Assembly: GCA_023376005.1 (NCBI GenBank)
Contig: CM042147.1
Span: 121,820,526-121,884,525, forward strand
DNA from: Doryteuthis pealeii
Taxonomy: Eukaryota > Mollusca > Cephalopoda > Myopsida > Loliginidae
Reading direction: 5' to 3'
DNA: 64,000 nt
Position 1 is the first letter of the stretch. Every line of letters begins with the position of its first letter. The translations under genes and the position numbers were made by a program. The notes beneath the pieces are model-generated. The model saw nothing but the letters and a program-made list of their open reading frames with translations, was not told the origin of the DNA and did no database searches. This document shows positions 44,101 through 45,589 of this stretch, piece after piece.

Positions 44101-44825
44101 TTAATAATATGTAGTAGACAAATCACCCAATTCCATAAAAATGTAAATTAATTCAAAATTTGACTAATTCTCTGAGTAGAGAAAGTTTATTTAAATGGAA
44201 AGCAGCCTAAGTTATTATTTTTTTTAAATTAAAATTTTTTGAATTTTTACGAGCGGGACCACAACAAACTAGAAGTGCTAAAATGCGACTAATAAAATAG
44301 TTTCGTTTCGTGATCCTGATCGATTACATAGCTAAATATATAAAAAAATTTTAATTAAAAAAAGGCAATATCAATTCTTAGTTATTTTTGTGTGAGAAAT
44401 ATTTTTGTCAGAATACGACTTTTCTCTCCCACGTGCTACTGCTCTAAAAAAAAAAAATACACTGAAATTAAGAATGCTATCATAAAATAAGTAAAATAGT
44501 TGGTATATATTATAAACAGTAAATTACCAATTATACCTATATTTTGAAGAACATAGACACCGAGTATTTACAATCTCAATTGTAATAATAGCTAATCCGA
44601 ATATTGAGCGGCTCGAGTTTAGCAATGAGTAGAGAGTACGAACAGCCACATCACAAAATAAGGCAGGATTCGCCAATCCAAGTGAATAATAAAAAATATT
44701 AATAATAATTAATCAAACGAATAGAAATAAATGTCTATATAATAGTAAAAATAGCTTTGTTATGAAACAAATAATGTTTTACACACCTTTGACAACGTTG
44801 GACACAACCATGTTGAAACAAACAT
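92..44825 (-). CDS. URB2: URB2 (Npa2) ribosome biogenesis protein, multi-exon gene, 3' end outside window
   Basis: Coding exons on the minus strand, 5' to 3': 44787-44825, 42263-42335, 41088-41238, 37952-38069, 37134-37265, 35192-35338, 32873-33003, 31340-31463, 30063-30148, 28192-28431, 24042-24317, 22329-22435, 21671-21846, 19182-19376, 18317-18483, 16219-16370, 14337-14477, 12749-12846, 11444-11561, 8763-9047, 8098-8214, 6787-6912, 3159-3401, 92-502. Identification rests on colinear resemblance to vertebrate URB2 as I remember it: an N-terminal LKLIRYAWNND...NKVQVLLD block, a CCRSLFMSPALSYLF block, a YHKLRKVPTLID block, LLLTHAWGEL and ANWLLITTNLPLLMPFL. About 1,250 residues are present; vertebrate URB2 has about 1,520, so the C-terminal Urb2 domain should lie beyond base 1. 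The family is helical-repeat-like. Yeast Urb2 acts in the nucleolus with Urb1/Npa1 on early pre-60S particles. Junctions 19182/18483 and 12749/11561 do not agree in phase with the best splice sites. Confidence 0.85.
538..1000 (-). mobile_element. LINE 3' end (ACGGCATATCAACC-tail family)
   Basis: On the minus strand this ends in a tail of AACC/AAAC repeats preceded by a block that pairs 'atgccg' with 'cggcat'. Upstream are blocks shared with 19585-20195, 20515-20760, 36700-37080, 40785-41050 and 49613-49945. The element lies in the intron before exon 24. Bases 1-60 hold a fragment of the same family. Confidence 0.6.
1283..1735. mobile_element. Foldback element with long inverted arms
   Basis: The left arm (about 1283-1500) and right arm (about 1530-1735) are imperfect reverse complements. 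Both contain the aattccac, gggaattaactga, ataaaagatataat and ttcaaagttaac blocks. Single-arm relatives are at 43100-43230 and 44990-45135. The spurious 91-codon frame here is part of the repeat. Confidence 0.65.
1740..2080. other. AT-rich intron, nothing recognised
   Basis: Low-complexity AT-rich intronic DNA without a coding frame or a repeat I could match elsewhere in the window. Confidence 0.5.
2086..2255. mobile_element. Short foldback element beside (TA)n
   Basis: Two arms of about 65 bp (gtgaaatgtttaacattgg and its complement, then the ctctgaataccta block) flank a TA-rich centre, and a (TA)n tract abuts the right end. No hammerhead core is visible. Confidence 0.65.
2645..2690. repeat. 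(AT)n(GT)n microsatellite
   Basis: A pure AT dinucleotide run passes into GT. It yields IYIYIY-type spurious frames. Confidence 0.9.
2700..2810 (+). mobile_element. CR1-like LINE 3' end fragment
   Basis: It matches the 3' end of the LINE at 51269-51535: 'gataatctgtggaat', then 'aggaacagctaacag...ctcagacctaatata' and a terminal (ATT)n tail. Confidence 0.6.
3159..3401 (-). CDS. URB2: URB2 exon 23
   Basis: Begins after TTACTTACAG with KIHICIWKKDVKEEAIGYL and ends NLLHK before a weak GTCAGG donor. It is phase 0 at both ends (81 codons). The GTCAGG site was chosen because it keeps phase with exon 24; GT sites a few codons downstream are alternatives. Confidence 0.75.
3560..4600. other. Intron with purine-rich repeats, otherwise unremarkable
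   Basis: An (AAGAAGAAAGAA)n tract occupies 3625-3695, and a CT/GA-rich run sits near 4580-4600. No coding potential is visible. Confidence 0.5.
4615..4850. mobile_element. Foldback family B with hammerhead-like core
   Basis: Arms 4616-4710 and 4728-4830 are nearly perfect reverse complements (the aaatttaacattttgaaaa end and the ctgtttcgaccaaatcgat block). (TA)n tracts lie on both outer edges (4602-4615 and 4847-4890). Confidence 0.75.
4727..4781 (+). ncRNA. Hammerhead-like ribozyme motif, family B (plus arm)
   Basis: Stem I is TTGCT paired with AGCAA. The core reads CGTGATGAA, which is CUGAUGA with one inserted base after C3 and an extra A after A9. Stem II is GACCAA with TTGGTC. GAAA follows, then stem III (ACAGA / CTGT) and a GTC cleavage triplet. 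All three helices are present, but the core insertion may abolish activity. Confidence 0.55.
4847..4895. repeat. (TA)n microsatellite at foldback edge
   Basis: A pure TA run that ends in ACACAC, directly abutting foldback family B. Confidence 0.9.
5365..6756 (-). mobile_element. Non-autonomous Helitron with internal tandem expansion
   Basis: On the minus strand it starts TCTATACATACATAAAGGGC and ends in a hairpin of the TACCCGG type followed by CTAG (5365-5368), with host A and T at its two ends. These are Helitron hallmarks: 5' TC, a 3' hairpin, CTRR and A-T insertion. There is no Rep/helicase. The interior is a tandem repeat. Confidence 0.75.
5538..6692 (-). repeat. About 173-bp tandem repeat, 7 copies, inside Helitron
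   Basis: The block aatgtctactatttac recurs at 5538, 5711, 5852, 6025, 6199, 6371 and 6525. Spacings are 173, 141, 173, 174, 172 and 154. The single-copy state is seen in the Helitrons at 12897 and 22471. Confidence 0.9.
6787..6912 (-). CDS. URB2: URB2 exon 22
   Basis: A 42-codon exon, LCKSLQKAHKKLSKN to VEVLGK, phase 0 on both sides, with TTTTTAG acceptor and GTTTGT donor. The Helitron of 5365-6756 lies about 30 bp beyond the donor, so the insertion came very close to the splice site. Confidence 0.85.
7190..7394. mobile_element. (TA)n-flanked hairpin element
   Basis: (TA)n at 7190-7233 and 7371-7394 flank a unique core. Within it, AGTCAGAT pairs with ATCTGACT and, inside, CTACTAA pairs with TTAGTAG, with CTGATGAG between the two left strands. 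The GAAA half of a hammerhead core is missing. Confidence 0.45.
7593..7835 (+). mobile_element. tRNA-derived SINE, family 2
   Basis: The head has an A-box-like tract (ctagtggttagagt) and a B box (ttcgagttcaattcc). The 250-bp body contains the 'cccttgggaaaggtatg', 'ctccctccagctatggg' and 'aggtaaccagtctagg' blocks. Copies: 13522-13802, 20227-20510 (-), 25674-25938, 49326-49612 (-). Partial copies are at 32160-32195, 32410-32550 and 35437-35520. Confidence 0.75.
8008..8061. repeat. (TA)n microsatellite
   Basis: Pure TA run about 35 bp from the exon 21 donor. It explains the IYIYIY frames on both strands. Confidence 0.9.
8098..8214 (-). CDS. URB2: URB2 exon 21
   Basis: 39 codons, AGTCKIPLLISIHHLIEG to QSYISK, phase 0 both sides, acceptor TTCAG and donor GTAAGG. 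Confidence 0.85.
8328..8732. mobile_element. Palindromic MITE, terminal GGTAATCTGAACATTAGC
   Basis: The ends are inverted copies (ggtaatttgaacattagc and gctaatgttcagattacc), and most of the 405 bp folds back around a loop near 8525. No transposase is present. Copies: 14581-14826 (one arm plus centre), 20990-21381 and 23709-23959. Confidence 0.75.
8763..9047 (-). CDS. URB2: URB2 exon 20
   Basis: 95 codons, VLQNLPLRFMSSNDQNRV to EVKQES, phase 0 both sides, strong acceptor (CTTCCCCCAG) and donor GTAAGT. The segment resembles the vertebrate URB2 stretch in which a leucine-rich helix pair follows a serine-rich linker. Confidence 0.88.
9207..9616. mobile_element. Foldback family A, copy 1, carrying a hammerhead ribozyme
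   Basis: The arms share ttttgggaaaatatgtgc / gcacatattctccc ends and the ggcatacctattt and taaggctaaacaaatcgag blocks in inverted order. (TA)n lies at 9172-9206 and 9616-9659. Other copies: 17104-17457, 17497-17796 and 34041-34210, the last two with the centre deleted. Confidence 0.8.
9376..9417 (-). ncRNA. Type I hammerhead ribozyme, family A copy 1
   Basis: Minus strand, 5' to 3': stem I CUCUG; core CUGAUGA; stem II GGCC, loop UAAUA, GGCC; core GAAA; stem III AUGUACAU (A15.1-U16.1 kept; palindromic); cleavage triplet AUA; stem I return CAGAG. Every catalytic-core base known from hammerheads (C3, U4, G5, A6, G8, A9, G12, A13, A14) is present and all three helices pair. The very short stem III is typical of hammerheads in Penelope-like elements and retrozymes, which often act as dimers. 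Confidence 0.8.
9658..10011. mobile_element. Foldback family G, copy 1
   Basis: The arms share gcatgttgaatt, caaaagacat, ctgccag/taaataccaaaataac and acatgcataaatgaaaa blocks in inverted order. (TA)n abuts both ends (9616-9659 and 10012-10036). A relative at 30520-30740 keeps a hammerhead-like core. Confidence 0.7.
10131..10169 (-). ncRNA. Type I hammerhead ribozyme, family D copy 1 (left arm)
   Basis: Minus strand, 5' to 3': stem I UGACC; core CUGAAGA; stem II UCC, loop UUAU, GGG; GAAA; stem III CUUGAG with A15.1-U16.1; triplet GUA; stem I return GGUUA. All core bases are present. Stem II is short (two C-G and one U-G pair). Confidence 0.7.
10434..10472 (+). ncRNA. Hammerhead-like motif, family D copy 1 (right arm)
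   Basis: Stem I UAACC faces GAUUA (one mismatch). Core CUGAAGA, GAAA and triplet GUA are present. Stem II has only two pairs, so it is probably weakened. Confidence 0.5.
10870..10960 (-). ncRNA. Weak hammerhead-like motif
   Basis: Minus strand CUGAUGAG is followed by a long stem-loop and GAAA, beside a (TA)n run at 10963-10990. Stems I and III are not convincing, so I list it only as a possible degenerate relative. Confidence 0.25.
11444..11561 (-). CDS. URB2: URB2 exon 19
   Basis: Open frame KAAKCLRNIGEDVGSLL to SATYIQ, GTAAGT donor, phase 0 end. The TTTTTTAG acceptor at 11562-11563 leaves one extra base and so needs an incoming phase of 2, but exon 18 ends in phase 1. Acceptors a few bases downstream (AAAG or AGCAG) would restore phase. 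Confidence 0.75.
11800..12045 (-). mobile_element. tRNA-derived SINE, family 1 (full length)
   Basis: Minus-strand head: gccggtttagctcagttgg, an A box, and a B box (GTTCGATACC-like). The body has gtgtggcgctccaccgcag, ctagcgctagtgaaaagggg and ctgatactgactttaggcca. It resembles a lysine-type tRNA head. Others: 17800-18044 (-), 24425-24614, 24675-24923, 27418-27662, 32549-32797; fragments at 12610-12676, 30205-30310, 31642-31775, 45130-45235, 47925-48052, 58485-58580 and 61195-61290. Confidence 0.8.
12749..12846 (-). CDS. URB2: URB2 exon 18
   Basis: Lysine-rich linker then SVDIAEIFAKLGDKKLNWCH, open in only one frame, acceptor TTTCAG, donor GTAAGT. It joins exon 17 in phase. It ends in phase 1, which conflicts with exon 19. 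A weaker donor after KKLN would give phase 2. Confidence 0.75.
12897..13450 (-). mobile_element. Non-autonomous Helitron with nested LINE tail
   Basis: On the minus strand it begins TCTATACATATATAAAGGAC and ends with CTAG at 12897-12900, with A/T host flanks. It contains a family-3 tRNA-like segment (12945-13015), as do the other two Helitrons. A LINE 3' end is inserted at 13178-13318. Confidence 0.7.
13168..13328 (+). mobile_element. LINE 3' end with target-site duplication
   Basis: It starts cccatctatgggttaaatag, contains ggcattaaatgaccc and ends in AAACC repeats. It is flanked by aaaaagcaag at 13168-13177 and 13319-13328, the same site uninterrupted in the other Helitrons. This fixes orientation and 3' end of the LINE tail family. 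Confidence 0.75.
13522..13802 (+). mobile_element. tRNA-derived SINE, family 2 (full length)
   Basis: The head (gtggtgtaatggttagagt, then agttcaattcctgg) and body run to the shared 3' end 'cacatcctg...ggttggtaaatata'. The terminal TA tract is part of the family's tail. Confidence 0.8.
13905..14240. repeat. Dispersed repeat shared with 25450-25673
   Basis: The blocks 'tatataag.tgtg', 'ttatagact' and 'gtcac.tg.tttaa...cagccaatca' recur in the same order at 25470-25560. Class unknown. Confidence 0.45.
14337..14477 (-). CDS. URB2: URB2 exon 17
   Basis: SNDQLETFLTQKLLKDSSF to TIKEENT. Acceptor TTTTTTCCAG, donor GTAAGA. In phase with exons 16 and 18. Confidence 0.87.
14581..14826. mobile_element. 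Truncated palindromic MITE
   Basis: One arm and centre of the 8328-8732 family. The second arm is missing after ttttatgata. Confidence 0.65.
14830..15570. other. Intron, partly dispersed repeat
   Basis: 15400-15540 resembles in reverse the duplicated segment at 25001-25320 (agcaattgctaattactctattcacc...). The remainder shows nothing recognisable. Confidence 0.45.
15670..16160 (+). repeat. 490-bp polypurine (AAAAG/AAAGAAAG) tract
   Basis: An almost uninterrupted A/G strand about 60 bp from exon 16. The complementary F/S/L-only frames of about 200 codons are artefacts of this tract. Confidence 0.95.
16219..16370 (-). CDS. URB2: URB2 exon 16
   Basis: HSGLSIKNRRQANWLLITT to DTFQDDITK, then a split AG codon. 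Acceptor TTTCTTTCAG, donor AG|GTTGGT. This matches the vertebrate URB2 region around 'HWHLIVSNLTILI'. In phase with both neighbours. Confidence 0.9.
16576..16807. mobile_element. MITE with AACTCTTAACATCCT terminal inverted repeats
   Basis: Perfect 15-bp inverted ends. A second copy lies at 26695-26931, and a third, interrupted by two insertions, spans 25397-26452. A TTAA-like flank is possible. No transposase. Confidence 0.7.
17104..17457. mobile_element. Foldback family A, copy 2
   Basis: Both arms are intact, with (TA)n at 17077-17098 and 17457-17496. The left arm keeps the ribozyme. The right arm keeps only the GAAA, stem III and stem I half. Confidence 0.8.
17231..17272 (-). ncRNA. Type I hammerhead ribozyme, family A copy 2
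   Basis: Identical in layout and length (42 nt) to 9376-9417: CUCUG, CUGAUGA, GGCC-UAAUA-GGCC, GAAA, triplet AUA, CAGAG. A single change in stem III (AUAUACAU) leaves only two pairs there. Confidence 0.75.
17497..17796. mobile_element. Foldback family A, copy 3 (ribozyme deleted)
   Basis: Outer arms as in copy 1. The centre is shortened so that the two taaggct arms meet; no hammerhead core remains. Confidence 0.7.
17800..18044 (-). mobile_element. tRNA-derived SINE, family 1
   Basis: Full-length minus-strand copy ending in the tRNA-like head (reverse of ctaccgactgagcta). It abuts foldback copy 3. Confidence 0.8.
18317..18483 (-). CDS. URB2: URB2 exon 15
   Basis: FAATSEDKAAQVFPDS to FRFSQFYT, acidic, donor GTAAGT, phase 0 end. 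The strong CTCTCACAG acceptor at 18484 needs incoming phase 1, but exon 14 ends in phase 0. Starting at 18463 (after TTCAGAG) would be in phase. A missed microexon or a base error are alternatives. The acidic linker is lineage-variable, so homology does not decide. Confidence 0.75.
18715..19140. repeat. CACACA/TATATA minisatellite
   Basis: Variable 18-26 bp units of aaacacacac(g)cacatatatat. It gives Cys/Val/Tyr-rich false frames on the minus strand. Confidence 0.93.
19182..19376 (-). CDS. URB2: URB2 exon 14
   Basis: 65 codons, PICDQVLLEATLLLTHAWGE to GTFIA. Acceptor CAATCCAG, donor GTAAAT. It contains the THAW block and RKWKKIFKHL, matching 'SYTWAQ' and 'HWKKIEKF' of vertebrate URB2 as I recall it. 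Confidence 0.9.
19508..20195 (-). mobile_element. LINE 3' ends, two minus-strand copies
   Basis: 19508-19580 is a fragment. 19585-20195 runs from the tail (tttggtttgttttgtttt) through the 'ggacaggtagaccctcagtca' and 'ctagcacccatatgataaaa' blocks to 'ccagctgacagggctg', the longest copy here. Confidence 0.6.
20227..20510 (-). mobile_element. tRNA-derived SINE, family 2, inserted in LINE
   Basis: Complete minus-strand copy. The flanks gacaatcata at about 20208 and 20520 look like a target duplication; the LINE sequence resumes afterwards. Confidence 0.75.
20990..21381. mobile_element. Palindromic MITE (8328 family)
   Basis: Both arms are present, left end slightly truncated, right end gctaatgttcagattacc. 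Confidence 0.7.
21671..21846 (-). CDS. URB2: URB2 exon 13
   Basis: SNASAKCAMTMNLLVHVL to STSVTYCITQ. Acceptor TTTGATAG, donor CAG|GTAAGA. Phases agree on both sides. Confidence 0.9.
22048..22310. repeat. About 57-bp tandem repeat, 4-5 copies
   Basis: The unit 'ttggtagaaataat.ttcatgttgaatttttcattaactttatgtgtatta' (broken here by a variable base) repeats just beyond the exon 12 donor. Confidence 0.85.
22329..22435 (-). CDS. URB2: URB2 exon 12
   Basis: FQDIIQLLPQTIEVAILEK to LTDVINTK, acceptor TTTCGATAG, donor G|GTAAGT. Phases agree on both sides. Confidence 0.9.
22471..22891 (+). mobile_element. Non-autonomous Helitron, 421 bp
   Basis: Starts TCTATACATATATAAAGGGC after an A. Ends with a hairpin (ACCCAGGC, AAT, GCCGGGT) then CTAG followed by T. 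The interior includes one copy of the segment amplified in 5538-6692 and a family-3 tRNA-like piece near 22780-22830. Confidence 0.8.
23306..23352 (-). ncRNA. Hammerhead-like motif, family C copy 1 (left arm)
   Basis: Minus strand CUGAAGA plus an extra A, stem II GGCC...GGCC, GAAA, stem III AC/GU and a GUA triplet followed by CAG. Stem I does not pair well. The other arm (23425-23475, plus) is similar. Confidence 0.45.
23425..23475 (+). ncRNA. Hammerhead-like motif, family C copy 1 (right arm)
   Basis: CUGAAGA, extra A, GGCU...GGCC, GAAA, ACAUUGUA with a GUA triplet. Stem I is unclear. Confidence 0.4.
23709..23959. mobile_element. Palindromic MITE fragment (8328 family)
   Basis: Centre plus right arm, ending ctaatgttcagattacc. 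Confidence 0.65.
24042..24317 (-). CDS. URB2: URB2 exon 11
   Basis: KTSSWYSCLETLIKLNPE to CCIQFPQNAYT. Acceptor is a long T tract with CAG, donor GTAAGT. It carries the NIYHKLRKVPTLID block that corresponds to the 'TYAKLRQVPRLFE' block of vertebrate URB2, one of the best family signatures. Confidence 0.92.
24425..24923 (+). mobile_element. Two tRNA-derived SINEs, family 1, in tandem
   Basis: 24425-24614 lacks the first tRNA half; 24675-24923 is complete. They are separated by a short LINE tail (ggtatatcaaccc). Confidence 0.75.
25001..25320. repeat. About 140-bp direct duplication
   Basis: 25001-25145 and 25146-25320 share 'ggtttactaagcaaagatacaag.tgaacagagtaattagc'. A reverse relative lies at 15400-15540. 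Confidence 0.75.
25674..25938 (+). mobile_element. tRNA-derived SINE, family 2
   Basis: Lacks part of the A-box region. Body and 3' end 'cacatcctgctcgtgcgggt' are intact. Confidence 0.75.
26125..26340. mobile_element. Foldback element (ggaggttgattttgaaggc arms)
   Basis: Arms 26168-26240 and 26262-26330 are near-perfect reverse complements with a short loop. No hammerhead core. Confidence 0.75.
26695..26931. mobile_element. MITE with AACTCTTAACATCCT ends
   Basis: Intact 237-bp copy with inverted ends. Confidence 0.7.
27317..27380. repeat. (AG)n microsatellite
   Basis: Pure AG dinucleotide run. Confidence 0.95.
27418..27662 (+). mobile_element. tRNA-derived SINE, family 1
   Basis: Complete: head tagctcagtcggtagagcg and 3' end gatgactttactt. 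Confidence 0.8.
28192..28431 (-). CDS. URB2: URB2 exon 10
   Basis: HNSESCRMMFFALNKQIG to LLKLLLTMK. Acceptor TTTGTTTCAG, donor AG|GTGAGA. It includes the leucine-rich WLLYFTMLLKLLL helix. In phase with neighbours. Confidence 0.9.
28598..29105 (+). mobile_element. LTR retroelement 5' fragment (TGTTACATAAT family)
   Basis: Starts TGTTACATAATTG like the LTR at 33261 and has an aataaaa signal near 28880. It then has a leader (ccaagacgaagtc...agaataatagaagtaa...gtatacaac) matched by 33585-33665. No gag or pol. Confidence 0.5.
29255..29735 (-). pseudogene. LINE C-terminal remnant with zinc-knuckle-like motif and 3' tail
   Basis: Minus-strand frame 29535-29735 reads STITRLRIGHTRLTHSFIL, then a Cys/His segment (C-S-C...H-I-L-I-E-C). 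This is the region after RNase H in I/Jockey-type LINEs. The 3' part ends in an AACC repeat. Confidence 0.65.
29740..29990. mobile_element. Two LINE 3' ends, head to head
   Basis: 29740-29815 minus and 29860-29990 plus carry the cggcat...aatgccg tail. Confidence 0.55.
30063..30148 (-). CDS. URB2: URB2 exon 9
   Basis: GKIISADKTRAAILNYLPTF to SYLQEE plus a split Met codon. Acceptor CTATTTTCAG, donor AT|GTGAGT. Confidence 0.88.
30310..30440. mobile_element. Small foldback with degenerate hammerhead-like core
   Basis: 'ccattttaatgatc' and 'cattttaatgtcc' arms. The plus strand has CUGAUGA, an extra A, GGUU...AACC, then AAAA in place of GAAA. Confidence 0.35.
30520..30740. mobile_element. Foldback family G, copy 2 (one arm)
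   Basis: Shares tgggcagcat, caaaacagatgcctcctgtttaa and 'atgatcttttcaag' blocks with 9658-10011. Confidence 0.55.
30667..30719 (-). ncRNA. Hammerhead-like motif, family G
   Basis: Minus strand CACCC, CUGAAGA, extra U, GGC...GCC, AAAA in place of GAAA, AGUACU stem III, CUU, then GGGA pairing with the CCC. G12 is substituted, so it is presumably inactive. Confidence 0.4.
31050..31330. mobile_element. Foldback family E, copy 1
   Basis: Arms 'tttgaaaaaacacaggtttaaataaaatgag' (31098 on, broken) and its complement at 31265-31305; (TA)n/(GT)n at 31017-31050 and (TA)n at 31313-31328. Contains CUGAAGAAGAUCU...AGAUC AAAA at 31208-31237. One arm recurs at 53735-53900. Confidence 0.6.
31340..31463 (-). 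CDS. URB2: URB2 exon 8
   Basis: DQFMHYNSYLKITCNIES to LLEEGLSLKH. Acceptor TTTTTCAG, donor CAT|GTAAGT. The foldback element above ends about 10 bp from this donor. Confidence 0.9.
31900..32158. mobile_element. Foldback family F in (TA)n
   Basis: Arms 'atatgatatattgaaaaaac' and the complement of 'gatgtttacaaatgcatgggc' on both sides. (TA)n at 31905-31946 and 32129-32158. Confidence 0.7.
32549..32797 (+). mobile_element. tRNA-derived SINE, family 1 (best copy)
   Basis: The head gggccgggttagctcagtcg leads to a B box gttcgatactgg, then the body to gtcgactttactta. It is inserted in a minus-strand family-2 SINE fragment (32410-32548), whose B-box side is visible. Confidence 0.82.
32873..33003 (-). 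CDS. URB2: URB2 exon 7
   Basis: LYGMFCDKLFLPCVILIYL to IMKNTLLD plus a split Lys codon. Acceptor GATTTCCAG, donor AA|GTGAGT. Confidence 0.9.
33261..33551 (+). mobile_element. LTR (TGTTAC...GTAACA)
   Basis: 291 bp bounded by perfect 6-bp inverted TGTTAC/GTAACA, with AATAAA at about 33500 and a leader-like purine-rich segment to 33665. No open reading frames for gag or pol. Confidence 0.65.
34041..34210. mobile_element. Foldback family A, copy 4 (collapsed)
   Basis: Outer arms only: gatatgtgcttaattgaagt and its complement, followed by the tgtcggc block. The ribozyme centre is missing. (TA)n at 34018-34040 and 34211-34228. Confidence 0.65.
34374..34412 (-). ncRNA. Hammerhead-like motif, family D copy 2
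   Basis: Stem I UAACC/GGUUA pairs perfectly. Core CUGAAGA and GAAA are intact, and the AUA triplet precedes the return strand. Stem II (UCC-UUAU-GAU) is poor. Confidence 0.5.
34585..35085 (+). pseudogene. LINE C-terminal remnant with 3' tail
   Basis: WRSALRKSRKEQVNVTRLRI then GHTRLTHSYIL, frameshifted in the Cys/His segment. The 3' end 'gacgggttgatatgccgtt' is followed by AACC repeats. Parallels 51540-52115. Confidence 0.7.
35192..35338 (-). CDS. URB2: URB2 exon 6
   Basis: VSMLSVICTVSIQELNKTG to KGKGQIPIKSRQ. Acceptor TTTTTCCAG. The in-phase donor is the weak CAA|GTTAAA; a better-looking GC donor (CAG|GCAAGT) four bases earlier would break the frame into exon 7. Confidence 0.8.
35530..36700. 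other. Intron without recognised features
   Basis: AT-rich. It includes a 71-codon minus-strand frame at 35812-36027 that lacks splice-site support or recognisable composition. Nothing else seen. Confidence 0.5.
36700..37080 (-). mobile_element. LINE 3' end, minus strand
   Basis: Same blocks as 538-1000; the tail is truncated. It ends about 55 bp from exon 5. Confidence 0.55.
37134..37265 (-). CDS. URB2: URB2 exon 5
   Basis: VVILTVNRLTTEVVPYRNS to FTSNIENV, acceptor CTTTTAG, donor GTG|GTACGT, phase 0. RNSILGCCRSLFMSPALSYL matches the 'RNICAVLRCCQGILSTPAL' block of vertebrate URB2. Confidence 0.92.
37330..37830. mobile_element. Foldback family C, copy 2, with tandem expansion
   Basis: Arms as at 23240, with degenerate hammerhead-like cores near 37420-37460 (-) and 37725-37770 (+, GAAU for GAAA). 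The centre holds about six 22-bp repeats of the 'aggtttccc.gacttcaaaa' type (37555-37700). Confidence 0.7.
37952..38069 (-). CDS. URB2: URB2 exon 4
   Basis: NGLSEDDVGAVWECLDWLLL to VLKPSFSQ. Acceptor TTGTCTCTTAG, donor CAG|GTGAGA. In phase on both sides. Confidence 0.92.
38215..38640. mobile_element. Foldback family C, copy 3
   Basis: Arms as at 23240, with hammerhead-like cores at about 38305-38347 (-) and 38546-38590 (+, UAAAA for GAAA). Confidence 0.7.
38640..40100. other. AT-rich intron
   Basis: Includes a TTATTATA-type tandem tract (39450-39610) and a 99-codon AT-rich plus frame at 38849-39148 without support. No gene or recognised element. Confidence 0.5.
40107..40620 (+). mobile_element. 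LTR-like repeat with promoter and polyA signals
   Basis: Begins about TGTTATAATATG. Contains TATTTAAG near 40275, the 'tctcgttgggg' block, 'cttacattactgtaag' and a TATTAAA signal near 40550. A minus-strand copy is at 45830-46390. Probable solo LTRs; ends not certain. Confidence 0.5.
41088..41238 (-). CDS. URB2: URB2 exon 3 (conserved N terminus)
   Basis: YYFRLKDKSTPLNLKLKLI to CIGGILIQKK. The T-tract acceptor ends CAG; donor GTAAAT. LKLIRYAWNND and NKVQVLLD match the vertebrate URB2 N terminus ('LKLAHFAWIS', 'NKEQVLLDW'). Confidence 0.93.
41305..41595 (+). mobile_element. LTR (TGTGGGG...CACCA)
   Basis: 291 bp, AATAAA at about 41515, 3' end gatcacca followed by aatgagatggggtt. Minus-strand copies at 48547-48853 and 50667-50972 share LTR plus that downstream leader. 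Confidence 0.65.
41750..42140 (-). pseudogene. LINE reverse-transcriptase C-terminal remnant
   Basis: A minus-strand frame contains TYINQLCADTGCRVKDLPG, VMTDRDWWQERF and a stop, the typical C terminus of non-LTR reverse transcriptases (TYIDQL...DTGC...MxDRDxW). A more decayed copy is at 52360-52560. Confidence 0.65.
42263..42335 (-). CDS. URB2: URB2 exon 2 with likely conserved start codon
   Basis: Contains ATG at 42270-42272 (MELG, then YYFRLK from exon 3), at the position where vertebrate URB2 begins. The whole exon is open upstream (NHTWNLHFNKC...VDLEK) and joins exon 1 in frame, so an upstream start is also possible. Donor G|GTAACT, acceptor ATATAAG. Confidence 0.75.
42360..43260. other. 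AT-rich region with AAAGTAGTAA-type repeats
   Basis: 42380-42650 holds several 'tttaagttgaaa(a)agtagtaa' units. 43100-43230 is one arm of the 1283-1735 foldback. Confidence 0.5.
43300..43500. repeat. Dispersed repeat shared with 57740-57950
   Basis: Shared blocks: tgatcagtttaggccat, gttaattcaaagatc and attatccga, in the same order. Confidence 0.5.
43500..44760. other. Intron 1, nothing recognised
   Basis: AT-rich with two poly-G runs (near 43627 and 43998). Small frames such as 43913-44104 have no support. Confidence 0.5.
44787..44825 (-). CDS. URB2: URB2 candidate exon 1
   Basis: ATG at 44823-44825 opens MFVSTWLCPTLSK, then donor AAG|GTGTGT, joining exon 2 in frame to give a 34-residue extension before MELG. 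It could be untranslated if translation starts in exon 2. Support: location just below an ETS site, a plausible donor and frame agreement. Confidence 0.5.
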
Positions 44826-44960
44826 GTGCGTTAACAAAACCGGAAGTAAACGCCAGCTCAAGGGAAGTAACTCTAATAGTACTTGATCCCGTATCCGCTA
44901 AATTGCTTGGCAACTGTTTTCGTTTGCGTCAAGTGTTTTGTATATTTTTCTTTGTTAGTC
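44826..44960 (-). promoter_or_regulatory. Candidate URB2 promoter with ETS-type site
   Basis: ACCGGAAGT (44839-44847) is the consensus ETS/GABP site, frequent near starts of housekeeping and ribosome-biogenesis genes. A second GGGAAGTAA follows at 44862-44870. The stretch is richer in CG than its surroundings. No TATA box. Confidence 0.5.
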
Positions 44961-45421
44961 CAGGTTAAAAGTGTGGTAAGGGTAACTCGAAGTTTAACTT
45001 TTTTAGACCCAATTTTTCCGATGCAGGTATCATTGGGGAAATTTGAGAATCTGTGTTACGCCTCAAAGATATGTTGTTCAAAGTTAACAGACCTGAAAAA
45101 ATGTAAAAGTATTTAAATAAAATAACTAGTGCATTGTATGTACTCATATGCTGAGTTTGCGAGGGCTGGTATTGAACCAGGAACCTTGCAACTCCTAGTC
45201 AAGTACTCTACCGAGTGAGCTAAACCGGCCCCTAACCTACATTTAAATTAGATTAATTAGCTGAATAATATTCAGACTCACTTGCTGCATTGGCTATACT
45301 GAACTGACCCTCCTCTTTAGTGTAAGTTTTGTCTTGTTAATTGTTTGTACTTATTTGTTCCGTGTTTGTATGTATGTGTATATATGTATGTGATTTAAGG
45401 CCGCCCCGACGACTTTACTTA

Positions 45422-45460
<39 letters not shown>

Positions 45461-45589
45461 AATGAAAATGAAAATTGGACTATATGTCTATGTGAAAGGT
45501 TTTGGGGTTTTTTTCTTCTTCTTTTTTCCTCATCAACAAAAGCTTGTTTCAATTTTTTTAATTAATTTCCCTTGTCCATTTGTTTTAGG

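Noticed and set aside
44787..44811. Alternative start MVVSNVVK at 44811
   Set aside because: Joined to exon 2 it reaches a stop after a few codons and is out of frame with MELG; the ATG at 44825 is in frame.
44762..44968. 68-codon plus-strand frame over the URB2 promoter
   Set aside because: No homology, no splice context, and it overlaps the better supported minus-strand first exon and ETS site.
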